From Symbiodinium sp. CCMP2592 (taxonomy: Eukaryota; Sar; Dinophyceae; Suessiales; Symbiodiniaceae), in contig CAJNDT010003391.1 in the NCBI GenBank assembly GCA_905221615.1, positions 32,501 through 96,500 of the forward strand: a DNA stretch of 64,000 nt, in the 5' to 3' direction. Within the stretch, counting starts at the first letter, position 1. Every line of letters starts with the position of its first letter. Made by a program: the position numbers and the translations under genes. The notes beneath the pieces were generated by a model, which was given only the letters and a program-made list of their open reading frames with translations, was not told the DNA's origin and ran no database searches. This document shows, in pieces, positions 24,135-50,784 of the stretch.

Positions 24135-24238
24135 GGAGGTTCATGGGTAGTTATAAGTGGGGTTGTAAGTCCCTTAATATGGGTTATAACTGTAGTTATC
24201 CTACTTAAACCCCTACTTAGAACTACCCATGAACCTCC
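24135..24238. mobile_element. Foldback element, family H
   Basis: Inverted ends GGAGGTTCATGGGTAGTT and AACTACCCATGAACCTCC, perfect over 18 bp. The interior includes TAACTGTAGTTATCCTACTT. Confidence 0.9.
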
Positions 24239-24341
24239 AAGTATTGGTAGCAATGCAATAGATGAATGATCTTCTCCGGTGTAAACAGAACATAGCCCCA
24301 GCTGCACACAAGAATCGAGGCTTTATCTGCCACCTGCTGTT

Positions 24342-24669
<328 letters not shown>

Positions 24670-24773
24670 TGTTGCAAGCATCGCCTCCACCGGATTCACC
24701 AGAAATGTCATGTTGAACCCAATTCGGATCTCACGGTCCTTTGCAAAATGCATTTGGCTACGAAATCCAGCCT

Positions 24774-24815
24774 TAGCAGCAGCAGCAGCAGCAGGAGCAG
24801 CAGCAGGAGGAGGAG

Positions 24816-24860
<45 letters not shown>
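24774..24860. repeat. CAG then TAG microsatellite
   Basis: AGC triplets pass through AGG into about 14 TAG triplets. Confidence 0.95.
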
Positions 24861-25332
24861 TACTAATCCTACACTACCTCCTCTACCAGGGAGCTTTATC
24901 TTGTTTCTTGTGCTGGATCTCATGAAATTCGTAACGACTGTCCAGATTTCGCTGTTGCCGTCAGTGCCGTGGCTAGTTCACATGAAACGCAAGACAGAAA
25001 AGAACCACAACAACACGTAAGCCTTGATTGTAGTGACATGGTCTTCCCGAACCATCTTCAGAGATCTGAAGGCAGCGAAATATTGTCGAAGCTGCACGTG
25101 CTCAGGCGATGCTCGAAGTCAACTGCCATAGCGATTGGAAGACCCCAAACTCCGCTCGCCTTACTATGCCAACAACATCCCTTTGCAACACGTCTACAAT
25201 GAACAGAAGTTCCAAACATAGACAATGTGCCTGATGTAGTGTTGAACACAAGACAAGACCTCATACTTGCAGTTGAGAAACCAAGCTGTTAAAAGTGCGA
25301 CATGCTCTCTTTACATCAGCAACCCTCTACAT

Positions 25333-25413
25333 GAAAGTTTCCGAAAAATTCGGAGACCCCGATATCGCACCCTAAACAGCAGGATGCTTATCCCCTAATT
25401 TTCCGAAACTTCC
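25333..25413. mobile_element. Foldback family A with ACAT duplication
   Basis: Ends GAAAGTTTCCGAAAAATTC and TTTTCCGAAACTTCC, flanked by ACAT on both sides. Confidence 0.85.
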
Positions 25414-26081
25414 ACATGAATTCACTACAAGGGGCAAGGGGATAATGCCCCCCTCGTCCGCAGCCGAGTCCTCACGGGTGCGAATGCTCAATACCCGAGC
25501 ATGCCAATGGCACAAGCTTGCATTCATGTGACCAAATGGACCAATGCACCTGTGCCTATGCTTGCTGGGCCGCCTCAGTACATGAAGAAAGAGGCTGTGG
25601 CAGCAAACACTGCGACTTGGCTCCGAACTTGTAGGCTTATTCCCAGACCTACTTCGGGCCCTATACTACTAAGGGTACTTTCTAGGAACCCCCATTAAGG
25701 GACCTACTTTTTGGATCCTTCCGGGATTCTGGGTTATCGCTTCTCCAAAGAAAGGGTGCCCCTGGTCCGCAGCTGGCGTGACGCGCCGCTGGCATGAGGG
25801 AGATATCTGGTGTCTGCACACCGGTAGAAAGGCCATGATGCTCCAAATCAGGAAGTTCTTTCCAGCAACTCGGACTGAGGGTTGGTTGTGTAGCTCTAGG
25901 ATCCTAAACTCTTTGGGCTCGAATAACTTTCAACTTGCAACACTTACCGCTCAAAGCTCTTCACGCCTGAAGAAATGTGCCGACAAACACCAGAGCCTCA
26001 AGAACAACCTCCGGCATTGGAAGACTGAGGAGGTCCTCTTGTGGCGGCTGCACAGTCGCCTTCGTTGCGACCACGAGATAT

Positions 26082-26184
26082 GAGAGTTTCCGAAAATCGG
26101 GGACCCAAATCTAGTACCCTAAATAGTGGGATCCTTATTCTAGGGTCCCCCAAAATAAGGTACCCCTCATTTTCGGAAACTCCC
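26082..26184. mobile_element. Foldback family A
   Basis: Ends GAGAGTTTCCGAAAATCGGG and TTTTCGGAAACTCCC, with the internal GGATCC typical of the family. No exact target duplication is visible. Confidence 0.85.
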
Positions 26185-26363
26185 AGACGGGAGTTTAGTC
26201 GACGGGTTCAAGTTTTGGGAGTGTGCATTTTCGGTTCAAGGCTTTGGGTGGGGTCTTTCGGTCTTGTCCCCTAGGCATCGGTTTTTGGGCCTTCTTTTCA
26301 AGGCTCAATGCTCGACTCTTCGGATGTACGGAAGCCGCCTTTCGAGCACCACACCCTAAACCA

Positions 26364-26543
26364 GGAGAGAGCCCAATACTCCTTCATAAAGGGATATGGC
26401 TTAAACCACACTATGAATCCCCTTATAGCTTAAGGTATACTCCTTAACAGAAGGAATATAGCTTAAATCACAAATATCATTCTACGAACCCCCTTATAGT
26501 TTAATGTATACTCCTTAATTACGGGGGGTATTGGGCTCTCTGG
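26364..26543. mobile_element. Foldback family B, internally duplicated
   Basis: Ends AGAGAGCCCAATACTCC and GGGGTATTGGGCTCTCTGG. The inner block (ATGAA/ACGAA, then CCCCTTATAG, TTAA and GTATACTCCTTAA) occurs twice, so the element is longer than the usual 110 bp. Confidence 0.85.
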
Positions 26544-26664
26544 GAACGGTTCATATGTAGAACCCTATGAGGTAATCCCCAAAAGGAACTATCTATTGGG
26601 CCTATGGGTAAGCTGTGCAACCGCAAACCGCGGCGCCTGCCCTGATTTCAGGGTCATGGAACCG

Positions 26665-26870
26665 CCCGAAGCTTTGGTGAACTCAAGCTTTGAACTTTCT
26701 GAGCCTTTACAGCCTGATGAATCACCCATCCAGCCTCTTGCAGAGGAGCATCCGGAGACCAACCTTCCTGCAATTGCGTTTGAGGTTCGACGTGTGAGAC
26801 CCCCTGACCATTAGAAGCTATCTTCAGAGCTGAGCATGCCTCTTGCTGAAAGGACAACCTGTTCATGGGT
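26665..26870 (+). repeat. Local duplication P, copy 1
   Basis: Shares GCTTTGGTGAACTCA, GCTATCTTC and CTGAGCATGCCTCTT blocks with 27262-27400. It has about 75 bp not present in copy 2. Confidence 0.8.
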
Positions 26871-26937
26871 GTACCATGGAACCCTGAGCCACAAGTTGGT
26901 GTAAATTAAGCTACAGCAATAAGGAGAGCATATCATT

Positions 26938-27080
26938 TGAATTATGACTTCCTTCACAGGAACGCAACACAAGCCCCAATAAGGATCACAGCGACCGAAA
27001 ACGACCGCACACCTGCCTGGGGCTCCTCCAGAAGGTTCGTGCGGGCTGGCTCCTGTTAGAGCAGCGTCGGGGGCATAGTT
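26938..27080 (+). repeat. Local duplication Q, copy 1
   Basis: About 88% like 27926-28068 by eye, including ACGCAACACAAGCCCCAA and GGTTCGTGCGGGCTGGCTCC. It differs by a 3-nt indel. Confidence 0.88.
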
Positions 27081-27261
27081 TTGGGATGAGTTTAGGATTT
27101 CGAGGCTTTGAGAAGGATCAATCTTGGATTGGCTTGGAGTTGGGAGCACTTGAAACAGCTGGCTGTTTCTGGCTTCGACAAAGCCTCCGGTTCGAGTGAG
27201 AAGGCTTTTCGCCATTACTTCGTGAAGATCGTATTTGTAGCCGAAAGGCCCAGGAACACAT

Positions 27262-27400
27262 TGCTTTGGTGAACTCATGTTTCGAACTCTCGGAAGCTCT
27301 ATAGCCCGATGAACCACCTCACCAATAAAAAGCTATCTTCGATGGAACTGAGCATGCCTCTTTCTGAAATGCCAACCTGTTCATGAAGCCTGAGCCGACA
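27262..27400 (+). repeat. Local duplication P, copy 2
   Basis: Shorter copy of the segment at 26665-26870. Confidence 0.8.
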
Positions 27401-27925
27401 CTGGCAGATTCTGGTGTCCCAGAAATGCTGCCGGATTAAGTTGAAAAACGACAAGACCGAACGACACATCTGAGACTGAACGGCCAAAACCTATTTCCCA
27501 ATCCGTGCAGGAGCCTGCGGGGGAATCGCTCGCTGCGCTTCATTCACCTGTGTTCGTTGCTGCTTTGCATCGAGAGCTTAGCAAGCTGGACGAAGTACCA
27601 TCTTAGATTTCAGAGTGACGCTGCAAACCGCTGGGGCGGGCTTGGATCGTGATGCTTGCGCCCGGTGATTCCATGCAAATCCCATCTTGTGCAGGTCACT
27701 GCGGCGTAATGGATCTCAAGCCATAACCCTTAGCCCCATCCTTTCTCGAAGGCTTCCCTTACAAGATTTTTGGCTTTCGACGGCTTCGTTTTCAGACTAG
27801 ACTTAGGGCAATGGCTCCTCGTGAAGGAACTTGGAGTGGCTCTTAATCACGCTTGTATCAGGCCTCTTGACAATTGTGACGGGGGGTTCCTTGAAGGGTG
27901 TGAAAAGTTGGCGCAAGTTAGGTAT

Positions 27926-28068
27926 GGCTTCCTTCACAAGAACGCAACACAAGCCCCAACAAGGATCACAGCGACCGGAAACGATCCGTGCACACCTGCC
28001 TCGGGCTCCTCTAGAAGGTTCGTGCGGGCTGGCTCCTGTTAGAGCAACATCGGGGGCATGGCCGGGCA
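27926..28068 (+). repeat. Local duplication Q, copy 2
   Basis: Second copy of Q. On the minus strand it overlaps the last codons of the unrecognised terminal exon at 28039-28278. Confidence 0.88.
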
Positions 28069-28278
28069 CAGGTTTGAGGCTTTTTGAAGATCCGTTATAG
28101 CCTCGGGCCTCGTGGCGAATTCGATTCCTTCGCTGCGCTTCTTGTCGGATAGTGAAGCGGGGGCGCTACCAAAAAAATGCTCCTCATGATTTGGCAGTTC
28201 ATGACACATGGGCAGATCCCAGTCGTAGCTGAAGGCTGTGTTTGCGACGAAAAGCTTTACCCTGATCTTCCCGAGGGC
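28039..28278 (-). CDS. Unrecognised protein, terminal exon
   Basis: An 80-codon exon beginning AG|GCC and ending at TAA (28039-28041). Includes ALGKIRVKLFVANTAFSYDW, DLPMCHEL, SLSDKKRSEGIEF and TRPEAITDLQKASN. The reading is protein-like, with no low complexity and no long hydrophobic stretch. Its last codons overlap a segment that is duplicated at 26.94-27.08 kb. Function unknown. It lies downstream of the ABCA gene on the same strand. Confidence 0.45.
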   Translation of the reverse strand, partial: ALGKIRVKLFVANTAFSYDWDLPMCHELPNHEEHFFGSAPASLSDKKRSEGIEFATRPEAITDLQKASNLCPAMPPMLL

Positions 28279-28376
28279 CTGCGTCATGCCAAATTGATAC
28301 CTACCCACATCCCCTTCGCAACTGTCTACATGACGTCCTTCATGTCAGAATCTGCATCTCGAGAACTCTCTCTTAC

Positions 28377-28520
28377 CCTACTTCTTTGGCGCAGATCCTG
28401 CAGAATGCCGGCGCTCGCTGAGAGGGGGCTGGCGTCATCGATGTCCTGCATCTGGATCTCCGGATCCTGCAGGGACTCAGTGGGGCGACTCGGGAACGCC
28501 GCGGGCACTCGCCGAAACAA
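28377..28520 (-). CDS. Unrecognised protein, penultimate exon
   Basis: The minus frame reads a polar stretch with ESLQDPEIQMQDIDDASPLS, then ASAGILQDLRQRSR, and ends in phase 0 at AGTAGG before GTAAGAG, a strong donor. The next exon opens after a CGCAG acceptor 98 nt on, also in phase 0. Acidic and serine-rich, with no domain I recognise. The 5' limit is set by the open frame. Confidence 0.45.
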
Positions 28521-28760
28521 CAGCTCTGAAGTTCAGAAGATCCGGTTTAGATCTGGTTAGCAATCCAGAGTTTGAATATTCTCTAACTAAGAGCAATTAG
28601 TATTAGGTGTTCCGTTTTTGGACACCGATTGCAGCTTAAGACAGGCTTCTTACTGAGGGAAGGTTTCTTCTCTCACGTTGGGCAAGGGGATACAGGAGTG
28701 TCAAGGTCACACCGCGGAGACCAAGGGACCCTTGAGTTAAGGCTTACCTTAACCCCACGT

Positions 28761-28823
28761 GACCTACCTTTTTAAGGATTTATATAAAGAAATCATATTA
28801 GGGGGGCCCTAAAAAGGTAGGTT
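28761..28823. mobile_element. Short foldback element
   Basis: GACCTACCTTTTTAAGG and CCTAAAAAGGTAGGTTC face each other over about 30 bp. Confidence 0.65.
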
Positions 28824-28961
28824 CCGTAGGGTCCAGGTAGGGTTTACGATCAGGGTTAGTTATTAACCCTAAACCTCATACACTCTCGCCGTCAGTGTTA
28901 GTATTTTTGCCCAAAACTTCACACACCCCAACCACCGAAGCTCTGGTTTCTATATCCGAAA

Positions 28962-29070
28962 CCCAGAGACTCCAATACCCCTCAAATAAGGAATATTCCT
29001 TAGATCATATTAGGGATCCTACTATATTTTAAGGTATCTTCATTAATTAAGGGGTATTGGAGTCTCTGGG
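28962..29070. mobile_element. Foldback family B
   Basis: Ends CCCAGAGACTCCAATACCCC and GGGGTATTGGAGTCTCTGGG, with AA on both flanks (2-bp duplication). Confidence 0.9.
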
Positions 29071-29443
29071 AACTACGCAGGTTCGCTGCAAAGCTGCACC
29101 TCTTCGCAGTCACCCGGCCGAGCCTAAAGCCGAAAGCCGCACGGATTCTGAAGCCGAGACATCCAAAAGGGGCTTTCGCGTGGGGACTTTGCCCTGGCCG
29201 TCGGTAGCGTCGGTACTAGGGTTGTTGGGTCAGGATTCTATGATATCTTCACAAAGGGTGCTCCTAGGGCTTGTGAACATCGTCCCGAGGGGCTATTTCT
29301 CAACGTCCTTCTCTTGCAAGATCTAAACTTGTTCTCGTCGTGGATGTGCAAGAGAGAGGTTCCAAGCTGTCCGGCTAGTGTAGTAATGCCCCTTGTAATG
29401 ATCCTCCTAGACCCCTTTAAAAGGAACCCCCAAAAGAACCCAA

Positions 29444-46007
<16,564 letters not shown>

Positions 46008-46672
46008 CTCAGGCAATCTTTTGGAGCATAGTTTGGGGTGTAGGGCTCTAGTTTAGTGCAGGAGAACAGGGTTGCTTGGAGGTTTTACGAATCATTTTCT
46101 GGCCTGATTCAGGATTACTATGGTTTCTTAGACCGGCGGTTGAAACTTCGGGGATGTAGTTTGGCTTATAAGGCTTTGCTATAAGACCTTGTGGGATTGC
46201 GAAGCACTTCACGGGACACAGGTTTAAGCTTAGTGTCTTTGGGCTTCATTTCATAAAGCAACGGTTGTGGACCGAGTTGGTATCAATACTACTGCGTGCG
46301 TGCAGAACCCGTCGCTATGCTCGCTTCGCTTCTTAGAGCTGTCATTACCCGATCTGCGTGAAGTCATGCAACTATGCAAAGCCGGCATGAACACTCCTTT
46401 TTGGCGCGAGACCAGCGTCCCAGCTAAACGCTGCGACGCACCACACGCTTCGAGCAAGAGTTTGGGCAGATTCAATGAATCCTATAACGAGCGTTTCTAA
46501 ATCCCTCAACCTTGGCCTTACGGCCTAAATCCGAAGATGCCTGAACAAGGTTATCCCTGAAATGATCTATGCTCAAAGCCTTTTGGCTGGGAGATGATTT
46601 CAAGTCCTTGGTTCTACAACCGCGAAAGGAAGCCACTCACCTTCTGACAGAAGCATAATGTAATCTGAACCT

Positions 46673-46776
46673 TTAAAGGGATCTATAAGGGTTCCTTTAC
46701 AGGGATCCATAAGGGTTCCTTCAAAGGGATCTAAAAGCGTTCCTTTAAAGGGATCTACAAGGGTTCCTTGAAAGGG
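46673..46776. repeat. 24-bp tandem repeat, 4 units
   Basis: Unit GGGATCTATAAGGGTTCCTT then TAAA. Being 8 codons long, it gives an open minus frame of GTLxDPFK units. The same words occur singly at 29.5, 31.9 and 55.0 kb, so it is more likely element debris than protein. Confidence 0.9.
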
Positions 46777-47079
46777 GATAGAGCAACGACAAGGTTCAGA
46801 TGCTTGTGAACTGCCGGGCATCCTATCGAGAGCCCCCGGCCAAACTATGTTGGAACAGTCGTTCCGAGCTGCCCTCACGCCGAATATAGGGGTCCAGTAT
46901 ACTCTGAATATAACAAGGACCCGCCCAAAAAAAAGAAAAAAGCATTAGGTAATTATTCAGGCCTCTACATTATAGACCCTAAACCCTAAAGCCTTCGGGC
47001 TAGACTTGATGACTGGTGCGGATCGGCATTGGGGCTTCTCTGAGCTGTGAGGCTTACCGAAAGCCCCCGACTAAACTAA

Positions 47080-47260
47080 TACAGGGGCCGCCATTATACG
47101 ATGATTATAAAAAGAAATCCCCTAAACAGTATACTATAGTTATAAAAAGGAATCCCCTAGACAGTATACTATAATCATAATTAAAAGGAATCCCCTAAAC
47201 AGTATACTATAATTATAAAAGGAATCCCCAAAACAGTCTTGGTAATTGTTTAGGCCCGTA
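47080..47260. mobile_element. Family C derivative with 4 internal repeats
   Basis: Begins ACAGGGGCC and ends TTTAGGCCCGTA. Inside, the block TATAAAAAGGAATCCCCTAA then ACAGTATACTATA occurs four times. Confidence 0.85.
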
Positions 47261-47989
47261 TGATCGGTTTTTCTGAAGTGTACTGTTTTGAGGCGCTCTG
47301 AGCTGTACTTAGCCTCCGAATATTATTTGGCTCTGGTTTCTTGAGGCACAAGGTTCGCGCTCCTGACTGGCGAACTCAGGAACAGACCAGGCTCCCATGA
47401 ACGTAATATAGGCCCCCTTTAAACATTACCTGTACTATTTTGGGAGATAGTACAACGGGCGGCGAGCAACACGGTTCAGGGTTTAGGATTTAAGGCTTGA
47501 GCTTGAGAGAACAAACGTGAAAATCGCCCTGCCCTGAATGGTGCGTCGGCAAACGATCTCTTGCGAAGGTGACACACTACCGCTATATGCGGGCCACCCT
47601 AACTGGGCTGAGGGTTTCGGTTAATGGATGAGGAGCGGCATTGACACCATTCTGAACACATGTTGTCGAGCGCCCTTTTTTCGACACTGTACTCGACGCT
47701 ACCCTACCTCTGCACAAAGTTAGAGCCAAGAAGCTTCTAAATACCACGACCCAAGAATCACACACTGCGGTAGTAAAGACTGATGAGCCCGAGGACGACA
47801 CATGAGATCACGTCAGGACAACCTAGAAATAAACACTGGCCAGAGGTCACGGTAACCTCTAATACCCTTCGACGGCATCACTTTTTGAGTCAAGTGTGCG
47901 TGTCGAAGAGGTGAACGGCTACTTACCCTAAACCCTAAACCCTGAAGTATCTTGAGGGCCAGTGGTCGTCATAAGCCCAGAAGGGGTTA

Positions 47990-48118
47990 AAAGAAGCAGC
48001 CCGCATGACGAAAAAGCTTCGGGAACGGACACGGATTTCCTCGTGGCCACGGCCGAAGTCGAACCCCCAAGGTTTCTCTTGGAAGCCTTTGCTTTTTCTA
48101 GCGAGCTCTCGATGTCTC
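47990..48118 (-). CDS. Candidate exon, unrecognised
   Basis: After a TTTGAG acceptor one minus frame reads IESSLEKAKASKRNLGGS, then TSAVATRKSVSVPEAFSS. A second minus frame over the same DNA is also open, so the frame choice is uncertain. Confidence 0.25.
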
Positions 48119-48424
48119 AAATGTGCAATCAGGGTCCGGCCCAGCGGAGGCTTGAGCTTGGGGGCCAGGGCTTCACGGAGCAGTCGATCTCATCGTCGTG
48201 GAAGTCTTACATACTCCTGATCCCTGACCCCCCCATACCTGCTGCGATTCTTACTAGTTTGCAGTGGGCCGGAACCTGGCAGGTGTTTTTGCCAGGGTGT
48301 GTGGGGGAAAAACGGGCATTAGCCAGCAAGCCACCCAGGGCTTAGCGGTCCAACCCCTCCCATCGCAGGCGATTGCACTTCAGCCACAACCATGCCATAT
48401 TAATATTCACAACAACGTTACTAG

Positions 48425-48473
48425 TACTGTACTACGAGTAGTACTACTACTACGACGACTACTACTCCTCCAG

Positions 48474-48520
<47 letters not shown>

Positions 48521-48570
48521 GCTACTACTACTACTACTACTACTACAACTACTACTACCACTACTGCTGC
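48425..48570. repeat. TAC trinucleotide array
   Basis: About 145 bp of CTA triplets with a few variants. The poly-Leu frame is an artefact. Confidence 0.96.
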
Positions 48571-48672
48571 TGATCAGAATGATGGTAATATTGAAAGCAA
48601 AATCAAAACAGTTGCAGCAAAACCACTATTTGACAATTTGATAATAGCATTATGCAGTAGTAGCCACTACAT

Positions 48673-48773
48673 GGGTGGTTGTCAAAATTATGTTCCGTTT
48701 TGGGGTCCTTATTATAATGCGGCACCTAATACTTAGGATACCCAAAAAGGGGCCACAATTTTGACAACCACCC
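48673..48773. mobile_element. Foldback family M with ACAT duplication
   Basis: Ends GGGTGGTTGTCAAAATT and AATTTTGACAACCACCC, perfect, flanked by ACAT at 48669-48672 and 48774-48777. Only copy in the window. Confidence 0.93.
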
Positions 48774-49555
48774 ACATCCTCAGCTCCTGACCTGTCAAGC
48801 TGCAACCGAAACCCTGGATGGCAGAGGCGCAGGGTTTAGGGCTTCATGGTCATGGTAAGTTGTAGAATGCCAGAAGTTTACGTAGCTCTTTGGGAATAAT
48901 GAAGTAAGCTTTAGAATGCCAGAAGTTAAGGGTTTAGGGCATACTAAGGTTTCTTTTGCTTATGAAGGGCCCAATAGCACGATGCCGGTCCCAAGGGGCA
49001 ACGATTTGCACTAGTCGTTGCAATCCCGAGATAGAGCTTTGTCAAACCGCAAGAAACCCTTACAAACCCGACAAAACTCTGAAAACCATGTTCAAAGCCA
49101 TAAGCCTTAAGAATCACAAACACCCTGAAGCCCCTAAACAAACTCGACAAAAACTCCGAAGACCATTGTAGAACCGTTTTGTTAGGGCCGAAAGCGCGAT
49201 GAGTTGCAATCGCCCAGTGTCTTGGCGGGGCATTCCCAGAGACTCCAAACTCCCTTCGTGAACGGGTCATGGGTCTAATAATAGGGGTTTCGGGTTTTAG
49301 GGTTTAGGGGTATAGGTTAGAATGGGCCCCACCCTGGAATAGTGACCATGAAAATTATAGGATTACATTAGGGCCCTATTTTCTTCCTATTTTACCACTT
49401 TTACAGGGTGGGGGCAGCTTCTAAGGTATAGGGGTATAGGGGTCTAGGGTCATAGGCCGAGTAGGGGACTATTACATGTACCTTGCGCTTTAAGGGCTTC
49501 GTGCCGGAGCCTCTGCTCAAATTACCACTTCAGTGTATTATTCATAGTAGAACGA

Positions 49556-49667
49556 CTAGGATACCCAGCAACCTAAGAATAAAAAGGCCTCTCTTTTTGG
49601 TATTGGGTAACTTCATAAGGAACCTAGGACTACAAAAAGGGAATAAGGGTACTACTGGGCATCCTAG
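49556..49667. mobile_element. Foldback family D
   Basis: Ends CTAGGATACCCAGCAACCTA and GGTACTACTGGGCATCCTAG. Nearly identical to the copy at 54464. Confidence 0.92.
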
Positions 49668-49810
49668 CCTATTTTGGAGCTGTTCTAAGGAAGATTCCAG
49701 AGGTCACTGGGGGCCGAACTTAAAACACAAGCACCTCGCCAGGTAGGTCGAAGGACAAAGAGCGTGTGGGCAGGACGGAGATCTACTTTTTGTTCCTTCT
49801 CGTTCCCATA

Positions 49811-49882
49811 CTATAGGGACATGATAGTATACTTAGAATAAAGAACCACCGGAATAGTATTAGTAATTATTCAGGCCCTTAT
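49811..49882. mobile_element. Family C fragment
   Basis: ACTATAGGGACATGA start and AATTATTCAGGCCCTTATAG end, shortened interior. Confidence 0.6.
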
Positions 49883-50077
49883 AGTATATCTGCTTTGGCC
49901 ACAGTAAGGGTTTGCGGAGTATTCCCACACGTCATCTGCCCCAAAAGTACGCCGAACTGACGTGCCGCAGCTCGCAAAGGCTCTACGCAGAAGCAACGGG
50001 TGCCAGTCGGGCGACAGCTGAGAATCAGGACGGTTCGCCTTGCGCCATTCAAGGAATTTCGGGCGGCTCGTCATCAC
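49871..50077 (-). CDS. Candidate exon, unrecognised
   Basis: The minus frame reads FLEWRKANRPDSQLSPDW and HPLLLRRAFASCGTSVRR, then TFGADDVWEY. An internal TTCTCAG acceptor could start it at LSPDW. It lies upstream of the ABCA exons on the same strand, but I cannot tie it to a transporter domain. Confidence 0.28.
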   Translation of the reverse strand: MMTSRPKFLEWRKANRPDSQLSPDWHPLLLRRAFASCGTSVRRTFGADDVWEYSANPYCGQSRYTIRA

Positions 50078-50160
50078 GGTCGTCTTCGTCGTCCTCCGGC
50101 AATGCTCAACACCAACTCATGGACTCACGTGAAACCCTGGCATCCTAGAAAGAAGCATGT

Positions 50161-50264
50161 GGGAGTTTCCGAAAATTAAGGGGTTACCTTATTATGGGGT
50201 CCTTATAATGAGGATCCTACTATTTAGAGTACCGTATTAGGGTCCCCTATTTTCGGACACTCCC
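50161..50264. mobile_element. Foldback family A with ATGT duplication
   Basis: GGGAGTTTCCGAAAATTAAG...TTTTCGGACACTCCC, flanked by ATGT at 50157-50160 and 50265-50268. Confidence 0.93.
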
Positions 50265-50358
50265 ATGTGCTGTACACCCTGACTGCAGTATTTTTTCGAG
50301 CGATGTATGGCTTGCAACATCTCGCAGCTATCCATACGCCTATAGACTCCTGTAGACA

Positions 50359-50450
50359 CCCAGAGAGCCCAATACCCCTTACTTACGGAACAGAGCTTAA
50401 ATCATAAATTCATGGTATATTCCTTAATTAAGGGGTATTGGGCTCTCTAG
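50359..50450. mobile_element. Foldback family B
   Basis: CCCAGAGAGCCCAATACCCC and GGGGTATTGGGCTCTCTAGA, with CA on both flanks. Confidence 0.9.
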
Positions 50451-50784
50451 ACATGCCAACCCCCTCTGGTCAAGCAACAAACATCTTCAACGAATGTGAC
50501 AGAACCGAAAGGTTCTTGAACTCGTCCGGACATTGGCTTGCAAAGGACCTTGTGCCATGAAGATAGTTTCCCCCTATAAGGGCTCATTGGAGTCCACTTT
50601 TCTTGCCAACACTGACAAGCATCAAACCATGCCACCCTAAACCATTGGCCGCCCGCGCCCGGCGGCGGCCGGTACCACTGAACGCTACCGCTTCGAGATC
50701 TGCTTGCTTGGCCAAGCAGATCGAGTCTACCAGACCTGATTTGGCACTGCTAGCCATGGGGCACAATAGTAAAATTGGGTACCC

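Noticed and set aside
24774..24856. Coccidian (Eimeria-like) origin, based on CAG and telomere-like repeats
   Set aside because: CAG repeats are rare here (one short run), whereas GC/GA introns and the foldback-rich structure fit a dinoflagellate better.
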